Of a stretch of 64,000 nucleotides of DNA, positions 51,801 to 60,436 are shown piece by piece. The translations under genes were made by a program, and so were the position numbers. The stretch is from positions 248,001 to 312,000 of the forward strand of contig NZ_QLUW01000003.1 in NCBI RefSeq assembly GCF_003268025.1. The letters are read 5' to 3'. This DNA comes from Paenibacillus montanisoli (GTDB lineage Bacteria > Bacillota > Bacilli > Paenibacillales > Paenibacillaceae). The notes under the pieces were generated by a model. It was not told where the DNA came from. It saw nothing but the letters and a program-made list of their open reading frames with translations, and made no database searches. Numbering within the stretch: position 1 is the stretch's first letter; each line of letters starts with the position of its first letter.

Positions 51801-54800
51801 TTAATCTTACAAACGTGAACTTTTATGAGTTGGGTCCAACCGGCTACGCCTCAGGCGACGATTTCCATTACTATATCCAAAACGCTATGGCCGCCCTGGA
51901 CGCGCCATATGAGTGGTTCTATAACCAGAACAGCGCAACCCTGTATTTACAGCTCCCGAGCGGCATGAACCCCAACGATCTGGATGTTCGTTACAAAGCG
52001 CGTGAATGGGGCTTGGATCTGTCCAGCCGCAAGTACATCCATATCGAAGGCGTCGACCTGAACGGCAGCAACCTGACGATGCGTAACGGCGTGAGCAATG
52101 TAGTTGATCATATGACGGCCAAGTACGTCACCGAGTTCCTGTCCCCACATAATGAGCGGGGCGGCATCATCGTGGGCGGAAAGAACAACACCTTGATCAA
52201 CAGCGAGATCGCCTATTCTGCCGGTGCGCTGGTCACCGTCGAGGGCGAGGGCAACAAGATCGTCAATAGCAAGCTGCACGACGCTACTACCGGCCCTACA
52301 ATGTTTACCTTCTCGATAACGATTACGGGAAGAAACCACTTGATCAGCCACAACCAGGTATATAACGCCAGCGGCACTCTGATCGGCGGCAGCTTCTACG
52401 CCAGCGAAATCTCCTATAACGACATCCATGACGGTAACTGGCACAGCACCGACGCCGGATTGATGTATTTCGCTTATACTGATTTGGGTAACAGCCAAAT
52501 TCACCACAACAAAATCCATGACTCCCACAGCGAATTTTCCAATGGCGTGTACTTTGACCTGGGCTGCAAAAACGCCCAAGTATTCAACAATGTGTTTTGG
52601 AATTTGCCATGGGCGGCTACTTTTGTAAACTCCAGCTCCGAGTTTGTATCCGTGTTCAACAACACGGTATTCCAAGGAGCGGAAGCTCACCCGAACCCTG
52701 AAATTTACACGAACTCCCCGGGCGACGCCTACATGGACGTTTATATGAACAACATCGTGGATTCCCGCGGCGTGGGTACTGACAACGTCAACGCCGGCGC
52801 GGTAGTGATGGAGAACTACAGCAGGCCGGAAACCGACATCGATGGAACCGCAACCTTTAACAACCCATCGACGTTTGACTTTACATTGAAAGCCGGATCC
52901 GGCGCGGTCGGTATGGGCGCCTATCAGCCGGGAGATACCTGGAATGCCGGTCTGAAGGGCACCCCGGTAACGGTCGAAGAAGTTAGTAGCGGCCCGCAGC
53001 TCCAGCTCTACGCGAACAGAAACCTGCTGTTCAACAGTGGTTTTGAGTGGCCGCGCATCGATGTCCAAGGCATGGGCTCATTACCATATTGGAAAAAGAC
53101 AGGGATAGGAAGCGCATCCCTTGTGCAAGCCTCTTCATCGGCCGACAACGCTCATGCCCGCGAGCAGTACGCAGTGGCGCTGACCGGTCAGAACATCGGT
53201 CTCGAGCAGACCATAACCGGTCTGGAGCCTGGTAAGGATTATGTTCTGCGCGGCTTTGCTCGGATGGGCAGCGGCAGCGAAGCCGCTGGACAAAAGGCGG
53301 AAATAGGCGTACGCGTAGGTGTGAATACCCTCAAGGGTGAAGTGGACCGGCCCGCATGGCGATCGGTTTCGATCAAATTTACGGCAGACGAGACCGGAGA
53401 AGCCACGGTTTACGCCATAAAGACTACTTCCGGCTCACAGGTCCTGATAGACGACTTCTCGGTTGTGAGCGCCGATTTGGTGCCCGACCTTGGGCCCGTC
53501 AGCGACGATCTGTACCCGATGCTTAACTCCCCTGTGGCACTGCTGGACGATATGCTGTTTGAGGATTCCGAGTGGACTGTAGCCAACCAATCGTCGTTTG
53601 TGAAAGACGAAACGACCGGCCTCACCCTGGAAGCTCAGCCCGGCCAATCAGCGGCTGCGTTCTACACCCAGGAAAAGTACAGAGACAAGGACTTCTATTT
53701 GAAATTGGGCGAGAATGAAAATCTTGACGCTCTCGACCTGAACATTATACTCCGGGCAAACGCGGCGACGCGTACTGCCAACAGGTATGAAATTGCTATA
53801 CAAGGCACGACAGCCACGCTGACCCGTTATTACAGCGGCACGAGCACCCAATTGGGTCAGTGGACGGTAGACATCAACGACCGGCTCTTGAAGGCCGGCG
53901 CAGTATGGGACGACGTCAACGAGAGCGGTTACGGCGGCGTGACCGTGACCCTCAAGAGCGGGAACAATACGCTGTTCTCCTACAGGGATGAAAATAACTT
54001 AAACGTCTCCACCCCCGGCTACTTCGGTCTGGCGACTGAATCCTCCATTGAACTCGGACGCGTGACCGAATATGTGGATATGGGCTCAGTCATCGCGGAT
54101 AAGGGCAACTGGAAATCCGGGTCTTCAATCAACTGGGTGAATAACGATACCAAGTTGACCCCCGTCGGGAGTGCAACCGCAGGTTACACCGGCAGAACAT
54201 TCGGCGACGCAGAGTTCGTGGTGGGCTTTGAGTCCGGCATGAACACCGGGGCGTTCCCCAACTTTACGCTGCGGGCTCCGACCGAGGAGGATCTTCTGAA
54301 CAACCCTTGGAGCGGCGCAAAATACAGTGTGATCTTCAAGGAAGGCTCCTTTGAGATTCAGCACTGGCAGGAACTCTGGAAGCCGGGTTCAAGTATTCTG
54401 TCGGATGACGGCAGATCGGCGCTGGCGGACAACAAAGGCTTTGTGCCGGCGTATACAGACACGCTCGTTAAAGTCAGCATAGTGAACACCGACTATGGGG
54501 TGTGGATCCGCGTCAAGGCAGGCGACACGATCGTCGCAAGTTGGATTGACGAGAACAATTATCTTCTGAACGATGGGTATTTCGGCATCTGCGGCTACAC
54601 CGAGCCGGTGACGATCTCAGTGCCAAGCGAGAGTACTTATGTTCCTGTCATCGGCAACCCGGACGATAAGCCAGGCAACGGCACTGTGGATACCTCCGCG
54701 CTGCAACAGCTGATATCTGAGGGCGAAGAGCTTGTTGAAGCCGAGTACACTGAGGCGAGTTGGGCAGCTTTTGAAACAGCCTTAGACAATGCGAAGGCTG

Positions 54801-55660
54801 TTGTGACAAACAACGCCGCGACCCAAGCGCAGATTGACGCGGCGGTTACGGCACTTCAAGCGGCGATAACCGATCTGGTGAAAGCACCAATTGCGGTTAC
54901 CGGTATCATCGTAACGGGTGCATCGTCGATAGACGATTTGGGAGAAACGGCGCAAATGACCGCTACCGTAACGCCTGACAACGCGACCGATAAATCCGTT
55001 TCCTGGACGGTCGCCGGCACGGATGGCAACGCAACGAACAAAGCGACGATCGACGAGAACGGCTTGTTGACCGCGGTCGCGGACGGCGTAGTCAAAGTCG
55101 TAGCCACGGCGAAGGACGGATCGGGCGTAACGGGCGAACGCCTCGTCACGATTGATTCGACGCCGCCGGAAATCGTTGCTCCGAGCGATCTGTCGTTCCT
55201 CCAAACGGAAGCGGTATCGATCGCGTTCTCCGCAAGCGACAGCGGAAGCGGCTTGCAATCGTTGACCGTATCCTATAACGGCAAGACGACATCCGGAACG
55301 GTTTCCGAAGATCCGCTCGGCCTCGCGGTTGGAACGTATCCGATCGTCGTTACGGCGACGGATAATCTCGGTCATCAAACGACGCAGACGTTCAGCTTGG
55401 AAATCACGATGGAAGTCGCTCAATTAGACGAACTGATCACTCTCGGGGAAACCGGCGGTTTGATCGCGGACGCCAAAACCGCGAATTCTCTTCAATCGGA
55501 TATTGTCACTATCCAAAAGGAACAAGCGAAAGGCAAGCTTGACGCGAAAGATTTCGAACAGCTAGAAAAGAATATCAACAAGGAAAAAGGCAAAAAGATC
55601 GACGCCGCCTTCGCGGATCAGTTGCTGCAAAGCATCGAAGCTCTGAAGAGTTCCCTGTAA
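48812..55660 (+). CDS. Giant secreted multidomain protein: three LamG-like repeats, parallel beta-helix, Ig-like and FIVAR modules
   Basis: A 2282-residue extracellular protein, probably polysaccharide-binding and possibly a lyase or hydrolase. Order: signal peptide (1-34); three LamG/concanavalin-type repeats (about 43-275, 295-530, 540-778), the first two joined by a Gly-Asp-Pro repeat; right-handed parallel beta-helix (about 793-1385, starting TYHVAKTGSDSNPGTEAEPFLTIQKAADVL); carbohydrate-binding-like module (about 1404-1556); two concanavalin-like regions (about 1580-1945); FIVAR module (about 1960-2025); Big_2 Ig-like domain (about 2027-2115); a second Ig-like domain (to about 2200); helical FIMAH-like C-terminus. 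No LPxTG or SLH anchor, so released. Catalytic residues of the helix cannot be named. Monocistronic with a strong terminator. Confidence 0.9.
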   Translation: MNKRKLTSRLASRLTSLVLSILLVATALPATAFAETSTGGDPFQGEILFPFNEGNGSTSSALSNGLTATLDNYVWDQNGRGATHAISNDQTGKNGITIDYGTQFASVNDLTMGVWVKPSAPSPGQTSSLMAPPYGGTTGNWGFSNGEIWWSINWGTSANNFADTSISLLSYGSDGSDWDGGISAPAGNLADGNWHYLAYSLSTTAKTIALYVDGNLIGEKNYSALYPVNLQAYKWFGGNGYQAKSYTGLLDELSVFPSVLDDTAHEALYNRAPNTSVNGDPGDPGDPGDPGDPIQGEILFPFNEGNGSTSSAFSGGLTATLDNYVWDIDHNGRGDTSAISNDQTGKNGISIDYGSEFASVNDLTMGVWVKLAAPSPGTSGYLMAPPYAGTTGNWGLNNGEIWWNIKWGTSENNYADTTINFTSYGSDGSEWDSNLSAPAGNLADSEWHYLAFSFSATAKTVALYLDGSLIGEKTYTSTFPINLQAYKWFGGAGYNGSAYTGLLDELSIVPSVLSDTAHEALYNRAPNTSVGGNPGDPIQGENLFPFNEGTGKTSSAISGGLTATLNNYLWDTDNNGRGGTPAISSDDRGASGLTIDYGTQFASVKDLTMGVWVKPTIPAEIPDVGRVSYLMAPPYGGTNGDWGLPNGDIWWNIKWGTEENNYADTTLDFLDVGSDNAGWDGGFSATAGNLADGNWHYVAFSYSVTDLTIKLYVDGKMIGEKDYSYLAPINLQAYKWFGGNGYQGRAYTGLLDELSVFTAALDDAAQEAIYNRAPNTGGTGQQADPADTDQVGDKTYHVAKTGSDSNPGTEAEPFLTIQKAADVLLPGETVIIHEGVYEESVRPKYNGTADHPITYKSGDGEKVVISGANLITEVWQATSNPGAVEYNANDANLWKVNVSLPMGNYRNQIFVDGEAMLPARYPNVAKEDAYYRPNWLTYVFDGVNASTGGWSTPTGKLRDPELNQPDGTWNGAAIVGMDNRGWNLSGAEVVSSTPGWLNLTNVNFYELGPTGYASGDDFHYYIQNAMAALDAPYEWFYNQNSATLYLQLPSGMNPNDLDVRYKAREWGLDLSSRKYIHIEGVDLNGSNLTMRNGVSNVVDHMTAKYVTEFLSPHNERGGIIVGGKNNTLINSEIAYSAGALVTVEGEGNKIVNSKLHDATTGPTMFTFSITITGRNHLISHNQVYNASGTLIGGSFYASEISYNDIHDGNWHSTDAGLMYFAYTDLGNSQIHHNKIHDSHSEFSNGVYFDLGCKNAQVFNNVFWNLPWAATFVNSSSEFVSVFNNTVFQGAEAHPNPEIYTNSPGDAYMDVYMNNIVDSRGVGTDNVNAGAVVMENYSRPETDIDGTATFNNPSTFDFTLKAGSGAVGMGAYQPGDTWNAGLKGTPVTVEEVSSGPQLQLYANRNLLFNSGFEWPRIDVQGMGSLPYWKKTGIGSASLVQASSSADNAHAREQYAVALTGQNIGLEQTITGLEPGKDYVLRGFARMGSGSEAAGQKAEIGVRVGVNTLKGEVDRPAWRSVSIKFTADETGEATVYAIKTTSGSQVLIDDFSVVSADLVPDLGPVSDDLYPMLNSPVALLDDMLFEDSEWTVANQSSFVKDETTGLTLEAQPGQSAAAFYTQEKYRDKDFYLKLGENENLDALDLNIILRANAATRTANRYEIAIQGTTATLTRYYSGTSTQLGQWTVDINDRLLKAGAVWDDVNESGYGGVTVTLKSGNNTLFSYRDENNLNVSTPGYFGLATESSIELGRVTEYVDMGSVIADKGNWKSGSSINWVNNDTKLTPVGSATAGYTGRTFGDAEFVVGFESGMNTGAFPNFTLRAPTEEDLLNNPWSGAKYSVIFKEGSFEIQHWQELWKPGSSILSDDGRSALADNKGFVPAYTDTLVKVSIVNTDYGVWIRVKAGDTIVASWIDENNYLLNDGYFGICGYTEPVTISVPSESTYVPVIGNPDDKPGNGTVDTSALQQLISEGEELVEAEYTEASWAAFETALDNAKAVVTNNAATQAQIDAAVTALQAAITDLVKAPIAVTGIIVTGASSIDDLGETAQMTATVTPDNATDKSVSWTVAGTDGNATNKATIDENGLLTAVADGVVKVVATAKDGSGVTGERLVTIDSTPPEIVAPSDLSFLQTEAVSIAFSASDSGSGLQSLTVSYNGKTTSGTVSEDPLGLAVGTYPIVVTATDNLGHQTTQTFSLEITMEVAQLDELITLGETGGLIADAKTANSLQSDIVTIQKEQAKGKLDAKDFEQLEKNINKEKGKKIDAAFADQLLQSIEALKSSL
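48941..51140. repeat. Three tandem approximately 700-bp repeats (LamG modules)
   Basis: Units at about 48941-49640, 49694-50400 and 50431-51140 share long nearly identical stretches, including the opening around CCCTTTAATGAGGG and the closing around CTATATAACAGAGCGCC. The high DNA-level similarity between units indicates fairly recent duplication; the third unit is the most diverged. Confidence 0.8.
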
Positions 55661-55671
55661 GAATAAGCAAT

Positions 55672-55704
55672 AAACCGACTTGCGAGAGCAAGTCGGTTTT
55701 TTAT
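55672..55704 (+). terminator. Terminator of the giant secreted protein gene
   Basis: AAACCGACTTGC/GCAAGTCGGTTT (55672-55683 with 55688-55699), GAGA loop, T run. Confidence 0.93.
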
Positions 55705-55987
55705 TTCGTTAGCCCATCTCGGATAACTCATCCGCCGAAAGAAGCTGAGGTACGGTATTGTCCATCGGCGGATTGTGCATAGCGTTCCAGAGGAGAAGTG
55801 CGGGAGTGGCACGACCCGCCGACGATTCCCATCGCGAGATCGAGGACGAGTTTTGCCAAGTCATGCGAATGAACTTGGAGAAAGCTGCCGATCGCATCTG
55901 CGATCGGCAGCTTTTCGATGTGTCAGCTTACAGTTGAATTTTAACGTATCAATGTATCGTAATTGACGGTGTCAAGGCAGCCAATTT
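55705..55987. other. Gap with a near-perfect 34-bp palindrome, no gene recognised
   Basis: A minus-strand frame (55897 down to 55709) is open for 62 codons but has no ribosome binding site and no recognisable motif. At 55881-55914 the 16-base arm AAAGCTGCCGATCGCA is followed after two bases by its exact complement, and TTTT closes it; this looks like the terminator of a lost or unrecognised gene. Confidence 0.5.
55881..55914. terminator. Near-perfect palindrome, terminator-like
   Basis: Sixteen-pair stem with a two-base centre, flanked by A-rich and T-rich ends, so possibly bidirectional. No identified plus-strand gene ends just before it. Confidence 0.6.
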
Positions 55988-56893
55988 CTATATCGATCCT
56001 TTATTTTTTAGAAAAGTTGATTTTCGATACTTCAAAGGGGGCAGGCCTACGCTATTCAAGAAAAATTTACTAAAATGAGCAGGAGAAGAAAATTCCAATT
56101 TATTCGAGATCTCGGTGACGGTAAGCTCGGTATATTGCAATAGCTGCTTTGCTGTCCGGACTTTAATCTTTTTCAAGTACTCGCTGGGTGAGATTCCATA
56201 TACCTGTTTGAAACAACTGCTCAAGTATGAACGGTGAAATCCGGTTTTTTCCGCCAGATCATTAATTTGCAGCCGGTCCCCCGAATGCAATTCGATCTGG
56301 TACGCCACTTCATGTGCCAGGTTGATTTGTGCCGGAGTCATGGAGTTATTTAAATAAACATTTGAATCTTCCGTAAAATGCTCGGCCATTAAGCAGACCA
56401 AATCGATGATGCCAATCTGCATTCTCAGAAGCTTTACGGATTGCTCCATCCGATTGAAGGGATTCTCATTCAGTTCGTTATGGTGAATTAACACTTCCTT
56501 GTATTCATCGAGAAATTCCCTGACTCGGCAGTTGAAGGACAACTTGGTATCCTCCTCCGGGTCGAACGGAATATGCGGGTTCGGAACAACCTGAAAGATC
56601 GTTTGCACTTCCTTCATATCCATATCGAAATGGAATACGAAAAATTCAGTATCTTCGGCAACCTCGGCAGTGTGGTGAACGAGACCGGATTTGACGATCA
56701 GGACATCCCCTTTCATCAGCATAAAAGACCGGCCGTTTACCCACTGTTCCATTTTCCCGGAGGCGCAGTAAATAAATTCAAAGAAGGAATGCCGGTGACG
56801 GGGATACGACCAGCCTTTGGGAACCTTTGCATAATGCATTCCATCCAGAAGAATGGAAGCATACAATCGCTGTATTTTAAAGATTTGTTCCAT
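55988..56893 (-). CDS. AraC-family transcriptional regulator with cupin sensor domain
   Basis: Regulator of 301 residues: cupin-like N-terminal half (YPRHRHSFFEFIYCASGKMEQWVNGRSFMLMKGDVLIVKSGLVHHT) and C-terminal AraC helix-turn-helix pair (INDLAEKTGFHRSYLSSCFKQVYGISPSEYLKKIKV, then VTEISNKLEFSSPAHFSKFFLNSVGLPPLKYRK). ATG at 56893 follows a very purine-rich site (GGGGGGAGGGGGGAA). Divergent from the ferritin-like/ferredoxin operon, 166 bases away, and likely its regulator; inverted repeat AACAT-N6-ATGTT at 56970-56985 in the shared region is a candidate site. Confidence 0.9.
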   Translation of the reverse strand: MEQIFKIQRLYASILLDGMHYAKVPKGWSYPRHRHSFFEFIYCASGKMEQWVNGRSFMLMKGDVLIVKSGLVHHTAEVAEDTEFFVFHFDMDMKEVQTIFQVVPNPHIPFDPEEDTKLSFNCRVREFLDEYKEVLIHHNELNENPFNRMEQSVKLLRMQIGIIDLVCLMAEHFTEDSNVYLNNSMTPAQINLAHEVAYQIELHSGDRLQINDLAEKTGFHRSYLSSCFKQVYGISPSEYLKKIKVRTAKQLLQYTELTVTEISNKLEFSSPAHFSKFFLNSVGLPPLKYRKSTFLKNKGSI

Positions 56894-56969
56894 GACCGTT
56901 CCCCCCTCCCCCCAATGAAACAAATAAACAATTCGAATGAATTCACATAACAAATATATAAGAATTTAC

Positions 56970-57010
56970 AACATACGTAAATGTTCTTTTATTACCGGGG
57001 CTGTTATATT
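56970..57010 (+). promoter_or_regulatory. Promoter region of the ferritin-like/ferredoxin operon
   Basis: Extended -10 TGTTATATT (57002-57010) without a good -35, as expected for an activator-dependent promoter. The inverted repeat AACATACGTAAATGTT (56970-56985) lies where an activator would bind. Confidence 0.5.
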
Positions 57011-57059
57011 TAAAAAAATCATTAGTCAACTACACGATTCTAATAAGGAGAAATGAGAA

Positions 57060-58355
57060 ATGTCACTAGAACAGGTGCTCGTAATGGGGATGCCCGGGAA
57101 ACGCACGGTAGAGGAAGCCTCTGATATGGTAAAAAGATTTTATCTTGTAGAGAGGGAATTGATGCGGACACTTGGCGGGTATCATGTCAACATTGCCAAT
57201 TGGGAACTGAAAAAGAAGCTCCCCCATCATATATGGCAGGATTCTTTGCGGGCGGATGCATTAAGAACCCGAGTGCTGGAGATGAGATATCCGCGCAGAG
57301 ATGTAGATCAGGAACATGATCCTTATTTGTCGAAGTTTCTCGCTTCCTTGATCCGGTGTAACTGCGATGTCGAACTGATCACCGGTGTCTATTTTGTTGC
57401 GAAGGAAGCGCTGGTTGAAGCTTATGAAACCTATCTTCGGGATGCAGATCCGTTGGATGATGCCCCGACGGTTGAGTTTATGAGCCGATTTCCTATGCAA
57501 ATTCGTTCCCAATTGGATGAAATTCAACAGCTTTTTGCTCAAATTCAAGAAACCGTTTCCGGAGAAGAGATTCAAGCATGGCGACAAGCCCTGCAACAAT
57601 TCCTCAAAAATATAGGCGGAGTGATAGGCCAAGGTCAGAGGAGCGACGAAACCCCGTCAGAAGTCAGCAAGCGTCCGGAATATGTTCCCCCTACAACCCC
57701 GCGAAGGGATCCAAGATTTACTCCTGCCGTTTATCACATGCCGCCGAGACATCCAGAGAAATTCATTGAACGGCAAATTTGGCAAGGAATCAATCATGTG
57801 AATGAAATATGGGCCGCGGAGATTCCATTATTAGTATTGTGGAAATGGGACAATATGCCATGGGATTTCTACCTGGATTGTTCCCGTTGGGCATTCGACG
57901 AATCTCGCCACTGCATGATGGGAGAAGAACGGATGAAGGCGTGGGGATTCGAGGTTGGCCTCGATTATCCGGTCGTGGCGGATCACTACATTTCTACCAT
58001 CGACAATGGCGAAGTGGAAACGTTGGCGCTGCTGCATGCATTTGAGTCGGGGGGGCCGGCTTGGAAAGCGGGATTGAAAGCGGAATTTGAAGCTGCCGGA
58101 GATACTGCCAGCTCTCAGGACTTCGATTATGATTGGGCGGATGAGAGCATTCACCTTGCTTACGGGCACAAGTGGGTACTGCATCGACTAAATGGAGATT
58201 TGGATGTGCTGGAAGATTTGAAGGAAGAGTTAATTGAACGCTGGCACGATTGGATGGTCCAAAAGCATCAAGAATGGGACTATGAACCATTCACCAGTAG
58301 GATTCAAGCGAGAATTGCGGAAATTGAAGCAGGGGCGGCTAACCGTCATGAGTGA
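57060..58355 (+). CDS. Ferritin-like diiron protein (DUF455/oxygenase-like)
   Basis: A 431-residue helical protein with the ligand pattern of a carboxylate-bridged diiron site: Glu residues in FYLVERELMRTL (31-33) and in VNEIWAAEIPLLVLW (near 249-253), and two E-x2-H motifs, DESRHCMMGEE (Glu281, His284) and DWADESIHLAYGHKW (Glu362, His365). This suggests O2 activation for hydroxylation, desaturation or similar chemistry. A Pro/Arg linker (about 195-230) separates two halves. AAGGAG nine bases before ATG. It overlaps the ferredoxin gene by eight bases, so the ferredoxin is its probable electron donor. Substrate unknown. Confidence 0.78.
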   Translation: MSLEQVLVMGMPGKRTVEEASDMVKRFYLVERELMRTLGGYHVNIANWELKKKLPHHIWQDSLRADALRTRVLEMRYPRRDVDQEHDPYLSKFLASLIRCNCDVELITGVYFVAKEALVEAYETYLRDADPLDDAPTVEFMSRFPMQIRSQLDEIQQLFAQIQETVSGEEIQAWRQALQQFLKNIGGVIGQGQRSDETPSEVSKRPEYVPPTTPRRDPRFTPAVYHMPPRHPEKFIERQIWQGINHVNEIWAAEIPLLVLWKWDNMPWDFYLDCSRWAFDESRHCMMGEERMKAWGFEVGLDYPVVADHYISTIDNGEVETLALLHAFESGGPAWKAGLKAEFEAAGDTASSQDFDYDWADESIHLAYGHKWVLHRLNGDLDVLEDLKEELIERWHDWMVQKHQEWDYEPFTSRIQARIAEIEAGAANRHE

Positions 58356-58662
58356 ATTTAAGGTCCGGCTTCACCCTTCCAATGAGGCATTTATGGTCGG
58401 TCGTGATGAACTCATTCTTGATGCGGCTATTCGGCAAGGCGTTCAAGTGCCTTACTCATGCCGCAACGGAACATGTCGAACATGCTTATTCGAAGTCAAA
58501 GAAGGTACCGTCCAACCGGTAGATGTGGAAGTTTGTATGATATCCGATCAAGAGCTTGAATCGAATCGGCGCCTTCTATGCATGAGTCTATGCCGTAGCG
58601 ACATCGTTATGGAGAAGGTGCAGCCGCGCAGGCGAAGGAACCCTGCGGAGTCTGTTCAATAG
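58348..58662 (+). CDS. 2Fe-2S ferredoxin (plant type)
   Basis: A 104-residue electron carrier. Cluster ligands: Cys38, Cys43, Cys46 in CRNGTCRTC (C-x4-C-x2-C) and Cys78 in RRLLCMSLC. The start ATG at 58348 overlaps the end of the ferritin-like gene (ATGAGTGA), so the two are translationally coupled and probably form one oxygenase system. The C-terminus is unusually basic (PRRRRNP), perhaps a docking surface. No ferredoxin reductase is encoded nearby. Confidence 0.9.
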   Translation: MSEFKVRLHPSNEAFMVGRDELILDAAIRQGVQVPYSCRNGTCRTCLFEVKEGTVQPVDVEVCMISDQELESNRRLLCMSLCRSDIVMEKVQPRRRRNPAESVQ

Positions 58663-58696
58663 ATAAAAGTCGCGGAGAGTATTGAGGTAAAAAAAC

Positions 58697-60436
58697 ATGA
58701 TATCCTGGAACTCGATTCGTTTCAAGTTGATCGTCGCTGTACTGATCATCCTCGTGCCCCTGATTTCACTGCTCATTTATTTAAGCGACTACGCCGTTTA
58801 TGTCGTCCGAAATCAGATTGCCGAATCCAACTATAACTTAGTATCGCTGTATATGGGACAGATCGATAATAGTTTAGATGTGGTTGACGAGTATTTGATC
58901 AACCTCATGTTAGAGGACGAGGATGGGAGAGACTTGCAATACTTTGCTACAGACTCGGACCGTTATCATCTAGCGATTACACGACTAAGCAACAAGATAA
59001 CGAATATTTTATCTTATCAACCGATAGACGGTTTTTTTATCTACTCTGCCTCCGGCCAGGATTATATAGGAACCTCCTCAGCCAAAACAACCTTTGAGGA
59101 GAGACAATACGTAAGGTCAACTATCGAACAGATGGCAAAAAACGATGAAAATTCAAACATGTTATATGAAAAAGGCTGGTTTGTGCAGCGATTCAATACC
59201 AAGTATTACTTGTTTCGCCTGCTAAAAAAAGATAACACGTTTGTCGGCGCATGGATCAAAATGGATAACTTAATGATCCCGCTAAGATTAATCAATATTG
59301 GCGATAAGGGCGCGTCATTGTTTGTAAGCGATCATGACGAGCCCATCGTCAATCCCGAATTCGTATCCAATAATCAAATTGATTTGAGCAAGGACATTCA
59401 AAAGAATTATTATCTTACGGGAACCGATAATCGCTATTTAGCGGTCGGTAAACATTCCTCAAAAGGGGATTTCAGCTTATTCGCGTTTATTCCGGATGAG
59501 AAAATACTTGAGAATTTGCCCGTCCTCCAAAAAATCATCGTTTTTATTCCTTTGGGTTCGGTAATCTTGTTGCCTGTTTGTATTTTGCTATTGAGAAAAT
59601 CACTGCTCGTTCCGATTAAACGTTTGCTAAAAGCAATGGAACGCATTAGGGACGGGAACCTCGACGCACGTATTCCGCCGTTTTCAACGTCAAATGAGTT
59701 TCAAATCGTTAACGATACCTTCAACAAAATGATGTCCCAAATTCAAGAGTTGAAAAACAATGTCTATGAGGAACAGTTGAATAAACAGAGAGCCGAGCTT
59801 CAACATTTGCAGCTGCAAATTAATCCTCATTTTTACATGAATTCGCTTAATATTTTGTATACGCTTGCACGGACGAGAAATATTTCGCTTATGGAAGAAA
59901 TGTCGCTATGTTTAATCCAATATTTCCGGTATATGTTTAGAAGCAATCTAACCTTTGTCGCTTTAGAGGATGAGCTGAAGCATATTCGTAACTATATCCA
60001 GATTCAGGAGTTAAGGTTCCCTGATTATTTGAAGTGTGAGATCGCGGCTCCCGAGTTTATACTTTCTACTCCTCTACCGCCGTTAGTCATTCAAACCTTT
60101 GTCGAGAACACTGTGAAGCACGCGGTTACGATGGATGAGCCAATCCTGCTGACGATTCGGGTAGAACTGTACAGAATGGAGGATGAGCCGTATTTGCTCA
60201 TTACCATTCGAGATACAGGAAAGGGTTTCAACGCCGACGTATTGAGGGAGATTCGTAAAGGCAACCGGATTGTGGATGAAGAAGGAGACCATATCGGAAT
60301 ATGGAACGTTCAGCAAAGGCTTCAATTATTGTATCAGAATCGAGCACAAGTGTTATTTGCAAATGCAGCTCCATCAGGTGCTGTAGTTGAAGTCCTGTTG
60401 CCATTACAACCCGATATAAGAAATAGGGAGATATAA
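58697..60436 (+). CDS. Sensor histidine kinase (YesM family)
   Basis: Membrane kinase of 579 residues: TM1 (about 9-28), extracytoplasmic dCache-like sensor (about 30-275), TM2 (about 277-297), HAMP (about 298-350), HisKA_7TM/His_kinase region with QLQINPHFYMNSLNILYTLAR (phospho-His near 378), and HATPase with RDTGKGFN and GIWNVQQRL. YesM-type kinases sense extracellular sugars, often via the binding protein of the adjacent ABC transporter. 34 bases after the ferredoxin gene and coupled to the response regulator gene (TAATG). Confidence 0.94.
   Translation: MISWNSIRFKLIVAVLIILVPLISLLIYLSDYAVYVVRNQIAESNYNLVSLYMGQIDNSLDVVDEYLINLMLEDEDGRDLQYFATDSDRYHLAITRLSNKITNILSYQPIDGFFIYSASGQDYIGTSSAKTTFEERQYVRSTIEQMAKNDENSNMLYEKGWFVQRFNTKYYLFRLLKKDNTFVGAWIKMDNLMIPLRLINIGDKGASLFVSDHDEPIVNPEFVSNNQIDLSKDIQKNYYLTGTDNRYLAVGKHSSKGDFSLFAFIPDEKILENLPVLQKIIVFIPLGSVILLPVCILLLRKSLLVPIKRLLKAMERIRDGNLDARIPPFSTSNEFQIVNDTFNKMMSQIQELKNNVYEEQLNKQRAELQHLQLQINPHFYMNSLNILYTLARTRNISLMEEMSLCLIQYFRYMFRSNLTFVALEDELKHIRNYIQIQELRFPDYLKCEIAAPEFILSTPLPPLVIQTFVENTVKHAVTMDEPILLTIRVELYRMEDEPYLLITIRDTGKGFNADVLREIRKGNRIVDEEGDHIGIWNVQQRLQLLYQNRAQVLFANAAPSGAVVEVLLPLQPDIRNREI

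Noticed and set aside
51947-53068. 373-codon minus-strand frame inside the giant secreted protein gene
   Set aside because: An antisense shadow of the beta-helix coding region with no recognisable domain.
55709-55897. 62-codon minus-strand frame downstream of the giant gene
   Set aside because: No ribosome binding site and no recognised family; base-level features are better explained by the palindrome.
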